DNA of 64,000 bases, taken from the NCBI GenBank assembly GCA_014896455.1, contig JADBKJ010000019.1, positions 57,955 to 121,954 on the forward strand, in the 5' to 3' direction. Below the pieces are notes generated by a model that worked only from the letters and a program-made list of their open reading frames with translations, was not told the DNA's origin and ran no database searches. The DNA comes from Thermoanaerobacter sp. (GTDB taxonomy: Bacteria; Bacillota; Thermoanaerobacteria; Thermoanaerobacterales; Thermoanaerobacteraceae). The first letter of the stretch is position 1, and the number at the start of each line of letters is the position of its first letter. Below, piece by piece: positions 8,625 to 17,195 of the stretch. A program made the translations under genes and the position numbers.

Positions 8625-9933
8625 AGAAAAGTTTGTGAGGACGTTTTTGACAGTTTTAGACGGCATGATGGTATTTTTAATTTACACCCTACTAAATGGG
8701 CTTTTTATTAGAGAAAAAGGTATTTCCTTTGGAATAATCCTTCTAGTTTCTTTAATAAGTGGGGTTTTTAACAATGCAGAAATTGAGATGAAAGAGAAAA
8801 CTTATAAACAATTGAATTTAACTGTAGGTGTTGTAATTAGCATTTTATTGAGCTCAATAATTAGTGAAAATTATTATCAACTGGTGGCCATATTCATTGT
8901 GTTTTTGTATATTTGGTCAAGAGGAGTAAAAAACAGAGGAATATTCGTTAATGATGCGTTAAATGTAGAACAATTTTATAAGCAATTAATAGGTTTATTT
9001 GTCATAAATATTGCGAACTATTTTATGCCTCCTGAAGATATATTGATAATTCCCAAATATAGCATTATTTATATTCTTTTGAGCATTTTTTTGCTTTTGG
9101 AAGTTAAAAATCTCAGATTCTCCAATAATAGCTCAAATAAAAGAGTTTCGGCTTTTGAGTGGGCAGCAGTAAGCCTTATAATTTTAACTATGATTTTACT
9201 TTCTTCTCCTGCTGTGAGAGGATTTATCTATCATTATTTGTATGAAGGCATTGTAAAAATTTTTGTTTATGGCGCTTCTTATTTGGCTTATGGTTTGTTT
9301 TTAATGTTGTCAAAGCTTTTTAGCTTATTGCCAATAGATAAAGAATTTTTTAAAAAGGCGATGGATAAGGCCTTAAGACAATATAACAATAAGGAAAATA
9401 TGTTTGAGGAGCAGATTACTCAGGATTATGATTGGCTTGTCCACATGATAAATGGAATAGCTACTTTATTAGCTGTTGTCATAATAATTGCTTTGATAGT
9501 ATATATTGTAAAAGCAATAACAACGCTACAAAAAGAAAAGCATGAAAGGGATTTTACAGAAGAAAAAGAGATTGATATAAAATTTGGGGATTTGCAGACA
9601 TATAAAAAATTAAAAGGCATAAGCCAGAAAATAGCTGAAAATGTTCGAGAGCGAGTAAAAATTTATAGGGATTCGAGGGAAAGGGTAAGGTATTATTATA
9701 AAAGATTTTTAAAACACTTATACGAAAACAAAATTCTTGTAAAAGGCAACCATTCTAGTGAAGATGTTTATAAAAAAGTGGTGGAAGTTTTTCCTTTTGT
9801 GCATTCTGCAATGGAGGAAATTACAGCTCTTTACGAAAAAGTAAGATATGGAAATTATTATCCTCAATATGAGGAAGTAAAGGAATTTGAAATAAAGTTA
9901 AGAGAAATTATAAAAAATTTGAAACAAATTTAG
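8608..9933 (+). CDS. Membrane protein with C-terminal DUF4129-like domain
   Basis: The protein has about six hydrophobic segments in the first 190 residues, a further pair near 210-310, and a cytoplasmic C-terminal region that ends in a helical domain of DUF4129 type (YYKRFLKHLYENKI...SSEDVYKKVVEVFP...ALYEKVRYGNY). In related loci this domain is the tail of transglutaminase-like proteins encoded after moxR and DUF58; here the transglutaminase core is missing. TTG at 8608 is chosen because AGGGG lies 7 bases upstream, giving a 17-base overlap with the DUF58 gene. The function is unknown. Confidence 0.65.
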   Translation: MKLWDREKFVRTFLTVLDGMMVFLIYTLLNGLFIREKGISFGIILLVSLISGVFNNAEIEMKEKTYKQLNLTVGVVISILLSSIISENYYQLVAIFIVFLYIWSRGVKNRGIFVNDALNVEQFYKQLIGLFVINIANYFMPPEDILIIPKYSIIYILLSIFLLLEVKNLRFSNNSSNKRVSAFEWAAVSLIILTMILLSSPAVRGFIYHYLYEGIVKIFVYGASYLAYGLFLMLSKLFSLLPIDKEFFKKAMDKALRQYNNKENMFEEQITQDYDWLVHMINGIATLLAVVIIIALIVYIVKAITTLQKEKHERDFTEEKEIDIKFGDLQTYKKLKGISQKIAENVRERVKIYRDSRERVRYYYKRFLKHLYENKILVKGNHSSEDVYKKVVEVFPFVHSAMEEITALYEKVRYGNYYPQYEEVKEFEIKLREIIKNLKQI

Positions 9934-10008
9934 ATTTACTTTGCTCAAACAAATCGTATATAATAGTATTATAGAAAGTATTTAGAAAATAGTGAGAGGG
10001 GAATGACA

Positions 10009-10605
10009 GTGAAAAATCCGCTAATTATTACATTGATTGTTTTGGCAGTAATAGTTGTATTAGTATTTGGGACAATTTATGGAACTTATAACCAATTAGT
10101 AGCTTTAGATGAAAATGTAAATAGTAAATGGAGTCAGATTGATAATCAGCTTCAAAGAAGGGCTGATTTAATTCCTAATTTAGTAGAAACTGTTAAAGGA
10201 TATGCAGCACATGAAAAAGATATTTTTGATAGTGTAAATAAAGCGAGAGAAAAACTGTTAAGTGCCAACACTGTTGCTGAAAAAGCAGCTTCAAATGATG
10301 AATTAAATACAGCATTGGGAAGGCTTCTTGCTATTGCAGAAAATTATCCTAATTTAAAAGCTGATGCAAATTTCAGGCAGTTAAACGACGAACTAGCAGG
10401 AACTGAAAACAGAATAGCTGTAGCGAGAATGGATTATAACAATGCTGTTCAAGCTTATAACACCAAGATAAGGTCTTTTCCAACCTCTATCATTGCCAAT
10501 ATGTTTGGGTTTAAGGAAAGAGAATATTTTAAAGCAGATGAAGCAGCAAAGACTGCGCCTAAAGTAGATTTTCCAAATAAGTATTCTTACAATAAATTAA
10601 GATAG
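10009..10605 (+). CDS. lemA: LemA family protein
   Basis: This is a small, helical, membrane-anchored protein with an N-terminal transmembrane segment (PLIITLIVLAVIVVLVFGTIYGTYN) followed by the typical long coiled-coil core beginning LDENVNSKWSQIDNQLQRRADLIPNLVETVKGYA. The conserved ARMDYNNAVQAYNTKIRSFPTSIIA and FGFKEREYF blocks are present. A GTG at 10009 has better spacing (8 bases) from GAGAGGGG than the ATG at 10003. LemA genes are usually followed by a TPM-domain gene, and here that partner lies 4.9 kb downstream at 15524, beyond the asr island. The biochemical role of LemA is not established. Confidence 0.92.
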   Translation: MKNPLIITLIVLAVIVVLVFGTIYGTYNQLVALDENVNSKWSQIDNQLQRRADLIPNLVETVKGYAAHEKDIFDSVNKAREKLLSANTVAEKAASNDELNTALGRLLAIAENYPNLKADANFRQLNDELAGTENRIAVARMDYNNAVQAYNTKIRSFPTSIIANMFGFKEREYFKADEAAKTAPKVDFPNKYSYNKLR

Positions 10606-10698
10606 CCTTTGCAAAAATAGTTAATATTTGCTTTTTCAAAATGTTGAAGCTGATAGGTACATTTAAACGGTGCGGCTGCAGGCTGTGCTTTGCAAGTA

Positions 10699-11566
10699 CT
10701 ACCTTATGCTGTAATTATAAAGGTGTTTTATAAACTCTTCGAACAGATTCGACTTGAACTTATCTTTATGATAAATGATGCTAAACTCAAACCTTATATT
10801 TTCAATGTCAGCTTTTACGAGCCTACGCCTCTTATCCGCACTGGGTTTGTAGCTTGGATATGACCGAAACGCCTATATTAGCTTCGACAGCCTTTTATGG
10901 CTTCCGTATTAAGAACGTATTTTTATTCTGTACCTCAGGTTATTTCTCGCCATGGTCTCCTCAAAGACCTCCTCGTCCCACTCCCCTTTTCTCGCATGAT
11001 TATATTCTCATTTTTCAATCTCTGCGGGGCTGATGCTTTTTTTCTGCCCACCTGTGGATTTTGAACATACAAGATATAGCTCATCATCTATATAGGGTTT
11101 TACAACAATGTCTCTTGAATGGACCGGACCTTCGACAATGCCAGGTCTATAGAATTGTCAAATATCATTTTTCTATCTCTGCCGTGTTGCCAATCGTAAA
11201 GTAGACGTCGATACTGAACTTTTTCCTGAACTCGCCGATTATCTCCGGTAGCAGGTAAATTCCCACCGTTGTACTGGTTCCCACTCTCAGCCTTCCCATC
11301 CTCATGTTCTTCACATCATCAAGAGTACTCTCTGCTTCCTTGACAAGATTGAGTATCCGCTTTCCGTAACTATACAGGATTTCCCCAGCATACGTGAGAC
11401 TGAGATTCCTACCTATCCTGTCAAAGAGTCTAACTTGGAGTTCTCCCTCCATCTGCGATATGGCCTGGCTGATAGCAGGTTGGGACATATAAAGTTTTTT
11501 TGCGGCAGCAGACATGCTCTTTAACTCGCAAACGGTTACGAAAATCTCTATATTTCTGAGGGTCAC
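10699..11566 (-). pseudogene. LysR-type regulator, multiply frameshifted
   Basis: On the minus strand the N-terminal winged-helix domain is intact (RNIEIFVTVCELKSMSAAAKKLYMSQPAISQAI) and the effector domain begins normally, but the frame stops at 11165. The expected continuation is readable across frames: DNSIDL, then GIVEGPVHSRDIVVKPYIDD, then a stop, then MREKGSG and EEVFEETMARNNL, then LVKADIENIRFEFSIIYHKD and the C-terminus ending at 10699. At least four frameshifts or stops are needed. It is divergent from asrA and resembles CysL-type regulators, so it was probably the activator of the sulfite reductase operon. GTG at 11566 has GAGGTG upstream. Confidence 0.85.
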
Positions 11567-11718
11567 AACGATCACCTCATATAGCCATAAAATTATCATT
11601 TTCATAATATCATAATACTTTACTAATGAAAAGATAAAAGGAAAATTTTAATATTATTTAACATTATGCAAATGACCATTCATAATATAATTGTTATGCA
11701 TAATATAACTATTTATTA

Positions 11719-11778
11719 TTGGACTAAAATTTTTGTAAATGTTATAATTATATCAAAGAATGTTATAATTATATCAAA
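11719..11778 (+). promoter_or_regulatory. asr promoter with 21-bp tandem duplication
   Basis: TTGGAC (11719-11724) and TATAAT (11743-11748) are 18 bp apart. The 20-base segment AATGTTATAATTATATCAAA starting at 11738 is repeated exactly at 11759, so a second TATAAT lies 21 bp downstream at 11764-11769. The region further upstream (11640-11715) is AT-rich with repeated ATGCATAATATAA-like blocks that could be LysR-type binding sites. Confidence 0.6.
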
Positions 11779-11803
11779 TTAGTTGGTTAAGAGGAGGAAG
11801 AAG

Positions 11804-12853
11804 ATGGGTTATTGCGTAAGCATTAAAAGGATGAATGAAATCTTAAAAGAATTGCAAAAAGAGTATAAGATATATGCTCCTGTGCGTTTTGAAAAGCGTG
11901 GCCGTTATTCAGACACTGATTTGATCCGATATGCAGAAATTAACTCAATTGAGGATGTAGTCTACGATGAGAAATCAGATTTTTCGCCCAAAGAAGTGAT
12001 ATATCCGATTACCCAGGCGCTATTCTACTTTACCGAATATGAATATATGGAAAGCAAGATAGATGACAAAAAGATTCTGATATTTGCACGCCCCTGTGAT
12101 ATAAATGGCTTTAGACGACTTGATACTATCTTTCTCAAAAACGGGGGAACAGAAGATATTTACTACAAGCGTTTACGGGAAAAAGTAAAATTTATTTTAA
12201 TGGAATGCAAAGAAGGAGGCTGGGATAGTTGCTTCTGCGTCTCAATGGGTTCTAATAAAACCGACGACTACAGTTTAGCTGTTAGATTTGAAGATGATAA
12301 CATATTAGTAGAAATAAAAGACGATGAATTTACCAATTTATTTGGCGATGAAAGAGAAGTAGAATTTACCCCAGAATTTGTTACCTCTAATCCGACAAAA
12401 GTTAATATTCCTGAAATTGATAGCTATGAGTTATTAAAAAAAATTTACGATCTCGATATGTGGAAAAGTTATAATTCAAGATGTATAAGCTGTGGAGCCT
12501 GTACCGCTGTATGCATAACCTGCAGCTGTTTTACTACGTTAGATGTAACATACACTGAAAACGGAAAAGTCGGTGAGAGGAGAAGGGTCCATGCCAGCTG
12601 TATGCACGAAGATTTCACGATAATGGCAGGTGGATTAAGTTTCAGAAAAACTGCGGGAGAGCGGATGAGATTCAGAACTCTGCATAAAATTTATGACTAT
12701 AAACTTCGTTTTAAAGACGAACACATGTGTGTAGGATGCGGGCGATGTGATGAAAGATGTCCTGAACTAATATCGTTTGCTGCTACAATTAATCGCCTGT
12801 ATGATGAAGTGAAAAAACTCAAAAAAGCGGAGACAACTAAAGATATAAAGTAA
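11804..12853 (+). CDS. asrA: Anaerobic sulfite reductase subunit A
   Basis: AsrA is the iron-sulfur electron-transfer subunit of the dissimilatory-type, NADH-linked anaerobic sulfite reductase. Two cysteine clusters for [4Fe-4S] centres are visible near the C-terminal half: CISCGACTAVCITCSC and CVGCGRCDERCPE. The DINGFRRLDTIF segment is shared with FrhB/HdrA-like flavin-linked subunits. ATG at 11804 directly follows a strong GAGGAGG site, so an upstream in-frame TTG is rejected. It is first in asrA-asrB-asrC, with 27 bases before asrB. The divergent regulator gene is decayed, so control is uncertain. Confidence 0.93.
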   Translation: MGYCVSIKRMNEILKELQKEYKIYAPVRFEKRGRYSDTDLIRYAEINSIEDVVYDEKSDFSPKEVIYPITQALFYFTEYEYMESKIDDKKILIFARPCDINGFRRLDTIFLKNGGTEDIYYKRLREKVKFILMECKEGGWDSCFCVSMGSNKTDDYSLAVRFEDDNILVEIKDDEFTNLFGDEREVEFTPEFVTSNPTKVNIPEIDSYELLKKIYDLDMWKSYNSRCISCGACTAVCITCSCFTTLDVTYTENGKVGERRRVHASCMHEDFTIMAGGLSFRKTAGERMRFRTLHKIYDYKLRFKDEHMCVGCGRCDERCPELISFAATINRLYDEVKKLKKAETTKDIK

Positions 12854-12880
12854 ACAGCATCAATTGAGGAGGTAAAGTAA

Positions 12881-13672
12881 ATGAGTGTAAATATAATGCT
12901 TCCAACTCCCCATAAAATAATCGATATTATACGCGAGACAGGAAATGAATATACTTTCAGGATAGAAACCAATGCAAAGGTAAAACACGGACAATTCTTT
13001 CAGGTGTCTTTACCTAAGGTAGGGGAAGCTCCCATATCGGTAAGTGCGATGGGAGATGGTTGGGTAGAGCTCACCATACGAAAGGTGGGAAAGGTCACCA
13101 ATGAAATATTTAATTTAAAACCCGGCGACAAGATATTTATGCGAGGCCCTTATGGCAATTCGTTTCCTGTAGATGATTTTAAGGGGAAAGATTTGGTGGT
13201 TATCGCCGGTGGTACCGGGGTTTCTCCTGTCAGAAGCCTTTTGAAGTATTTTTATGAACATCCAGCTGAAATCCACTCTCTGCATTTAATTGCGGGATTT
13301 AAGGACGAAAAGAGTATACTTTTCAAAGAGGATTTAAGTAATTTTAGAAAAAGGTTTAACACAATTTATACTCTTGATAAAGATAAGATAGAAGGCTTTG
13401 AGGTCGGCTTTGTTACAGAACACATTAAGAAAATACCATTTGACAGCTTTGAAAATTATAATGTAGTAATCGTAGGTCCTCCTGTTATGATGCACTTTGC
13501 CGCTTTAGAATGTTTAAAGAACGGAGTACCTGAAGGAAAAATCTGGTTGTCTTTTGAAAGGAAAATGTCTTGTGGTGTCGGCAAGTGTGGCCACTGCAAG
13601 ATAAATGAGACATATGTTTGCCTGGAAGGGCCTGTCTTTAATTATACTAAAGCAAAAAATCTGTTGGATTAA
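12881..13672 (+). CDS. asrB: Anaerobic sulfite reductase subunit B
   Basis: AsrB is the FAD- and NAD(P)H-binding oxidoreductase subunit that feeds electrons to AsrA and AsrC. It has a ferredoxin-reductase fold: an N-terminal FAD barrel (MRGPYGNSFPV), the nucleotide-binding block VVIAGGTGVSPVRSLLKY and the C-terminal VVIVGPPVMM motif. The final cysteine set SCGVGKCGHCKI...YVCLEGP binds a [2Fe-2S] cluster as in the PyrK-like family. Its length of 263 residues is typical. GAGGAGG precedes the ATG, and asrC follows after 16 bases. Confidence 0.93.
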   Translation: MSVNIMLPTPHKIIDIIRETGNEYTFRIETNAKVKHGQFFQVSLPKVGEAPISVSAMGDGWVELTIRKVGKVTNEIFNLKPGDKIFMRGPYGNSFPVDDFKGKDLVVIAGGTGVSPVRSLLKYFYEHPAEIHSLHLIAGFKDEKSILFKEDLSNFRKRFNTIYTLDKDKIEGFEVGFVTEHIKKIPFDSFENYNVVIVGPPVMMHFAALECLKNGVPEGKIWLSFERKMSCGVGKCGHCKINETYVCLEGPVFNYTKAKNLLD

Positions 13673-13688
13673 TCGGAGGGATAATTAT

Positions 13689-14702
13689 ATGAGTTATGAT
13701 ATAGATATAAAAAAGGTTAGAAGAAATTGTTACCGTCAGTCAAAAGTGCGCGGGGAGTTCATGCTCCAGATACGCGTTCCCGGCGGTGTTATAGATGCTA
13801 AATATCTGTCATTTTTTCAACATATTGCGGAAACTTGGGGAAACGGAGAATTTCACCTGGGAGTCAGACAGACAATTTCAATACCAGGGATCAAATATGA
13901 ATATATAGATGAGGTTAACAAATATATAAGACCATATATCGAGGAAATTGAAGTAAATTTATGCGGCGTTGATATGGTAGTTGATGACAACGGGTATCCG
14001 ACTATAGGTGCTCGTAATATAATGGCTTGCATAGGAAATCGCCACTGTATAAAAGCCAATATAGACACAACCGACCTTGCTAGAAAGATAGAAAAAGTCA
14101 TATTCCCCAGTGATTATCATATAAAATTAAATATATCAGGATGTCCTAACGACTGTGCTAAAGCTCACGTTAGTGATATAGGTATAATCGGCATTACAAA
14201 AACGGAATACGATTATGATCGCTGTATAGGGTGTAAAAAGTGTGTAGAAGCGTGTGCTCATCATGCAACGCGTGTTTTATCTGTAGAAAAAGGAAAAATC
14301 GTGAAAGATAGCTGCTGCTGCGTTGGGTGTGGCGAATGCGTATTGGTATGTCCAACCGGTGCATGGACCAGAAATCCCAAAAAGTTCTACAGGATATTGA
14401 TCGGCGGCAGAACCGGGAAACAAACACCTCGTATGGGAAAAATCTTTTTAAATTGGGTTACAGAAGATGTGGTTTTAGGTGTACTTAAAAACTGGGAGAT
14501 ATTTTCTGCTTATGTTATGAACAACAAACCTGAATACATCCACGGTGGACACCTTATTGACAGAGTGGGATATAACAAATTTAAAGAAATGATATTAAAA
14601 GATGTTAAACTAAACCCAGAAGCTATGGTGGCTGAAAGGGTATTATGGGCAGAAACCGAATACAGGTCTAATTTTAATGTAAAACCCGTAACCCAACGTT
14701 AA
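13689..14702 (+). CDS. asrC: Anaerobic sulfite reductase subunit C (sirohaem subunit)
   Basis: AsrC is the catalytic subunit that reduces sulfite to sulfide. The sirohaem/[4Fe-4S] ligands are visible as CIGNRHC (C-x5-C) and CPNDC (C-x3-C), followed by AKAHVSDIGIIG. Between this and the C-terminus lies an inserted two-cluster ferredoxin domain (CIGCKKCVEACAHH and CVGCGECVLVCP), a known feature of AsrC. ATG 13689 follows CGGAGGG; an earlier in-frame start would overlap asrB by 68 bases and lacks a ribosome binding site. Its sirohaem can be supplied by the hemA-hemC-cobA/hemD-hemB-sirC genes at 25-30 kb. Confidence 0.95.
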   Translation: MSYDIDIKKVRRNCYRQSKVRGEFMLQIRVPGGVIDAKYLSFFQHIAETWGNGEFHLGVRQTISIPGIKYEYIDEVNKYIRPYIEEIEVNLCGVDMVVDDNGYPTIGARNIMACIGNRHCIKANIDTTDLARKIEKVIFPSDYHIKLNISGCPNDCAKAHVSDIGIIGITKTEYDYDRCIGCKKCVEACAHHATRVLSVEKGKIVKDSCCCVGCGECVLVCPTGAWTRNPKKFYRILIGGRTGKQTPRMGKIFLNWVTEDVVLGVLKNWEIFSAYVMNNKPEYIHGGHLIDRVGYNKFKEMILKDVKLNPEAMVAERVLWAETEYRSNFNVKPVTQR

Positions 14703-14757
14703 TTGGCATGGAATAGTGAAGGATTAGTGGTAAATCCATAATAAAGGAGAGAAAAGT

Positions 14758-15084
14758 ATGCCACTCAACAATGACCAAGATGAATTTCTTGATTTAACAA
14801 TCCTCACCTACCTCAAAAAGCTTGGGCCGGAATATGCGAAGCTTTTGGCGAGGCGCCTAGGTTTATCATTAGAAGAAAGCAGAAAGCGACTTCAAAGCTT
14901 GGAGGAGAGAGGACTAATCAAGAGAGTGGAAAGAAGAATAGTTAAATATTATCATCGGCGACGCAAAAGTGTTAAGCATCGCAATCACACATATTATGAG
15001 CTCACTAGGGAAGGGGAACTTTTTCTAAGACAGGCGAGGAAGGAAATTGATATTAATTTTGACATCGAATACCCTAACAGATAA
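14758..15084 (+). CDS. DUF2250 winged-helix protein
   Basis: This 108-residue basic protein consists mainly of a winged helix: LTYLKKLGPEYAKLLARRLGLSLEESRKRLQSLEERGLIKR, then YYELTREGELFLRQARKEI. It matches my memory of the DUF2250 family, which is shared by archaea and some clostridia. It follows asrC on the same strand after 55 bases and has its own AAGGAGAG site, so it may be co-transcribed and act as a redox or sulfur-responsive regulator of asr. No cysteines are present, so a thiol switch is unlikely. The role is inferred from position only. Confidence 0.7.
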   Translation: MPLNNDQDEFLDLTILTYLKKLGPEYAKLLARRLGLSLEESRKRLQSLEERGLIKRVERRIVKYYHRRRKSVKHRNHTYYELTREGELFLRQARKEIDINFDIEYPNR

Positions 15085-15131
15085 AATGACTTAATGAACT
15101 AAAATGCACAATATGATAAAATTTCTCTAGG

Positions 15132-15179
15132 TTATTGTGAAACCTCAAAAGGCTCTAAAAATAATTAGTTTCACAATAA
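15132..15179. repeat. Perfect 12-bp inverted repeat with 24-base spacer
   Basis: TTATTGTGAAAC (15132-15143) and GTTTCACAATAA (15168-15179) are exact inverses. They lie at the right edge of the asr island, between the DUF2250 gene and the TPM gene. They could form a hairpin in RNA or be a remnant of the element that carried the island. The remaining gap from 15085 to 15523 holds this, a short repeat fragment (15192-15259) and AT-rich DNA in which I see no gene. Confidence 0.55.
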
Positions 15180-15191
15180 ATTAATATAAAT

Positions 15192-15259
15192 GCCGCTTTG
15201 TCACAAGTCGCACAGATTGCAAGATATCCTATTTTCGAAAGTTTGTCTACAGTCTGAAG
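15192..15259. repeat. Right-end fragment of the dispersed palindromic repeat
   Basis: The segment from GCCGCTTTGTCACAAGTCGC to GTTTGTCTACAGTCTGA is closely similar to the right arm of the repeat at 371-740, with a few substitutions. The left arm and the core are missing. It sits at the right boundary of the asr island. Confidence 0.75.
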
Positions 15260-15523
15260 TTTGATAATGTTCTTTATGACATGAATGCGAATATTTTTAA
15301 AATCTGCCTCTTCCTATTTGAGGTCTAACGATTTTCAGGATAATAGTATAATTTTTTCTTAAAAAGCCAGCATATTTTATAAATTTGTGTTGATACTTAT
15401 TATTATCTGTGCTAATATACTAGACATGAACAGTAGTACATTAAAATAGTTTAAATTTAGCGAAAGAATGATATTTTTAAAACATTAAGTTAATTACAAA
15501 ATATTAAGATAGGGAGAGGCAAA

Positions 15524-16327
15524 ATGAAAAAGGGAATTTTTTTAATTGTAATTGCCTTCTTACTTTTATTTTTTAATTCCATAGCTTTTTGTGCTCCTGA
15601 TGTTCCATCTAAGCCTATTCAGTTTAAATATGTATATGATTATGCGGGGCTTATGTCCCAAAATGATATAGAAAAGATCGAAATGGTAGGGAAAGCTTTA
15701 GATGATGCCACAAAGGCGCAAATAATAGTTGTTACAGTTGACAGCATTGGAGATTACCCAATTGAGGAATATTCTCTTAGCCTTTTTAGAAAGTGGGGAA
15801 TAGGAGACAAGGAAAAAAACAATGGAGTTCTCCTTTTAGTGGTAAAAGACAGACTTTTAAAAGGCCAGGCTGGTAAAGTGAGAATTGACGTAGGTTATGG
15901 CTTGGAAGGAGCAATATCTGATTCTGTAGCAGGAAGGATTTTGGATGACTTTGTATTGCCTAATTGGGCAAGTGGCGAATATTCAAAAGGTATATATGAA
16001 GGCTATATGGCCATAGCCTCAAGAGTTGCAAAAGAGTACAACATAGACCTTCAAGGACTGGATGCTTCTAAGTACAGTATCAATGCAAATAATAGCAATG
16101 ATAATGGTATATCGTGGGAAGATATTGCTGCAGTGATTATACTCATTTTAATATTTATTATCTTTGGAAGAGGAGGAAGAAATATAAGAAGAAACTGGTG
16201 GGGTCCAGGAAGCTTTGGCTCAGGGGGATTTGGAGGCTTTAGAGGTGGTGGCTTCGGCGGTGGAGGTTTTGGCGGCGGAGGAGGCTTCGGCGGAGGTTCT
16301 GCCGGAGGCGGAGGAGCTAGCCGCTAA
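15524..16327 (+). CDS. TPM domain protein with glycine-rich tail
   Basis: This secreted or membrane-anchored protein of 267 residues has a signal sequence (GIFLIVIAFLLLFFNSIAFCA), a TPM domain (YVYDYAGLMSQNDIEKI, KAQIIVVTVDSIGDYPIEEYSLSLFRKWGIGDKEKNNGVLLLV, RIDVGYGLEGAISD), a transmembrane helix (AAVIILILIFIIFG) and a low-complexity tail of repeated GGGFGG units. TPM proteins are often encoded beside lemA; some members act in photosystem repair or as phosphatases, but the bacterial role is unclear. Its expected neighbour lemA is 4.9 kb upstream across the asr genes. GGGAGAGG precedes the ATG. Confidence 0.9.
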   Translation: MKKGIFLIVIAFLLLFFNSIAFCAPDVPSKPIQFKYVYDYAGLMSQNDIEKIEMVGKALDDATKAQIIVVTVDSIGDYPIEEYSLSLFRKWGIGDKEKNNGVLLLVVKDRLLKGQAGKVRIDVGYGLEGAISDSVAGRILDDFVLPNWASGEYSKGIYEGYMAIASRVAKEYNIDLQGLDASKYSINANNSNDNGISWEDIAAVIILILIFIIFGRGGRNIRRNWWGPGSFGSGGFGGFRGGGFGGGGFGGGGGFGGGSAGGGGASR

Positions 16328-16428
16328 ACTAGATAGGGAACACCATTAATAATTTCCCATCTTTCTTCTTCAGACCAGGTTAAATAGTCGGCATAAGTAT
16401 ATTTTTTATTTTTTTCGGGCAATGGCAT
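16324..16428 (-). pseudogene. Uma2-family endonuclease fragment (N-terminus)
   Basis: A 34-codon minus-strand frame preceded by GGAGGG encodes a peptide containing KYTYADYLTWSEEERWEIIN and ending GVPYLV. This is the characteristic N-terminus of Uma2 (DUF820) nuclease-like proteins, whose full length is about 190 residues. The frame ends within the stop codon of the TPM gene, so the rest of the gene is deleted. It is recorded as a remnant; expression of a functional product is unlikely. Confidence 0.75.
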
Positions 16429-16581
16429 AAAATACCCTCCATTACCTATCATTAACTTATTATTATTTTAATTATATCATAATAAAAACAAGATAAAAGG
16501 GAAAAAATGATATATATTTATAGATGCAAGTGATATAATAAGGTTGAATTAGTTAAACTTAGAGGTAAAAGGAGATGAAAT

Positions 16582-17121
16582 ATGTCAAAAATAGAATTTA
16601 TAGCATCTACTCTTTTTGGTGTTGAAGCAATAACTGCGAGAGAACTAAAAGAGCTAGGGTATCAAGATTTCGCTATAGATGATGGAAAAGTCACTTTTGT
16701 AGGTGATGAGATGGCTTTATGCCGTTCTAATCTTTGGATTAGAACGGCAGAGAGAATATACGTAAAAATAGGGGAATTTACTGCCACAACTTTTGAAGAA
16801 CTTTTTGAAGGTACAAAAGCTCTTCCCTGGGAAGATTGGATACCTGAAGATGGCAGGTTTCCTGTGGAGGGTTATTCAATAAAATCCAAGCTTTTCAGCG
16901 TGTCTGACTGTCAGGCAATAGTTAAAAAAGCTGTTGTGGAAAGGCTTAAGAAGAAATACAAAAAAGAATGGTTTGAAGAAAACGGCGCAATTTATAAAAT
17001 AAAATTTTCATTAATGAAAGACAAGGTAACACTTATGGTTGACACGATTCCAAAAGGGCATGAACAGGAAGGCAAAAGGCCGGTTGTTGTAGTAGCAGTA
17101 CCACTTTTTCAAGGCAAATAG
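16582..17121 (+). pseudogene. THUMP-domain RNA methyltransferase N-terminus fused to a MazF-like fragment
   Basis: Residues 1 to about 154 match the N-terminal ferredoxin-like and THUMP domains of RlmL/YpsC-type 23S rRNA methyltransferases (FIASTLFGVEAITARELKELGY, LCRSNLWIRTAERIYVKI). At the point where the methyltransferase domain should begin, the sequence switches to PKGHEQEGKRPVVVVAVPLF, which is the core of a MazF/PemK toxin, and stops. The Rossmann-fold domain and the MazF flanks are absent. I read it as a deletion joining two genes in frame near 17040. The protein cannot methylate RNA. A good GGAGATG-type site precedes the ATG, so the chimera may still be translated. Confidence 0.75.
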
Positions 17122-17195
17122 GTAGCCATGAATAAGGGAATTGACTTAAATGATAAGTAGATGTAAAATATAGGTGTACAAGTGAATACAAAAAA

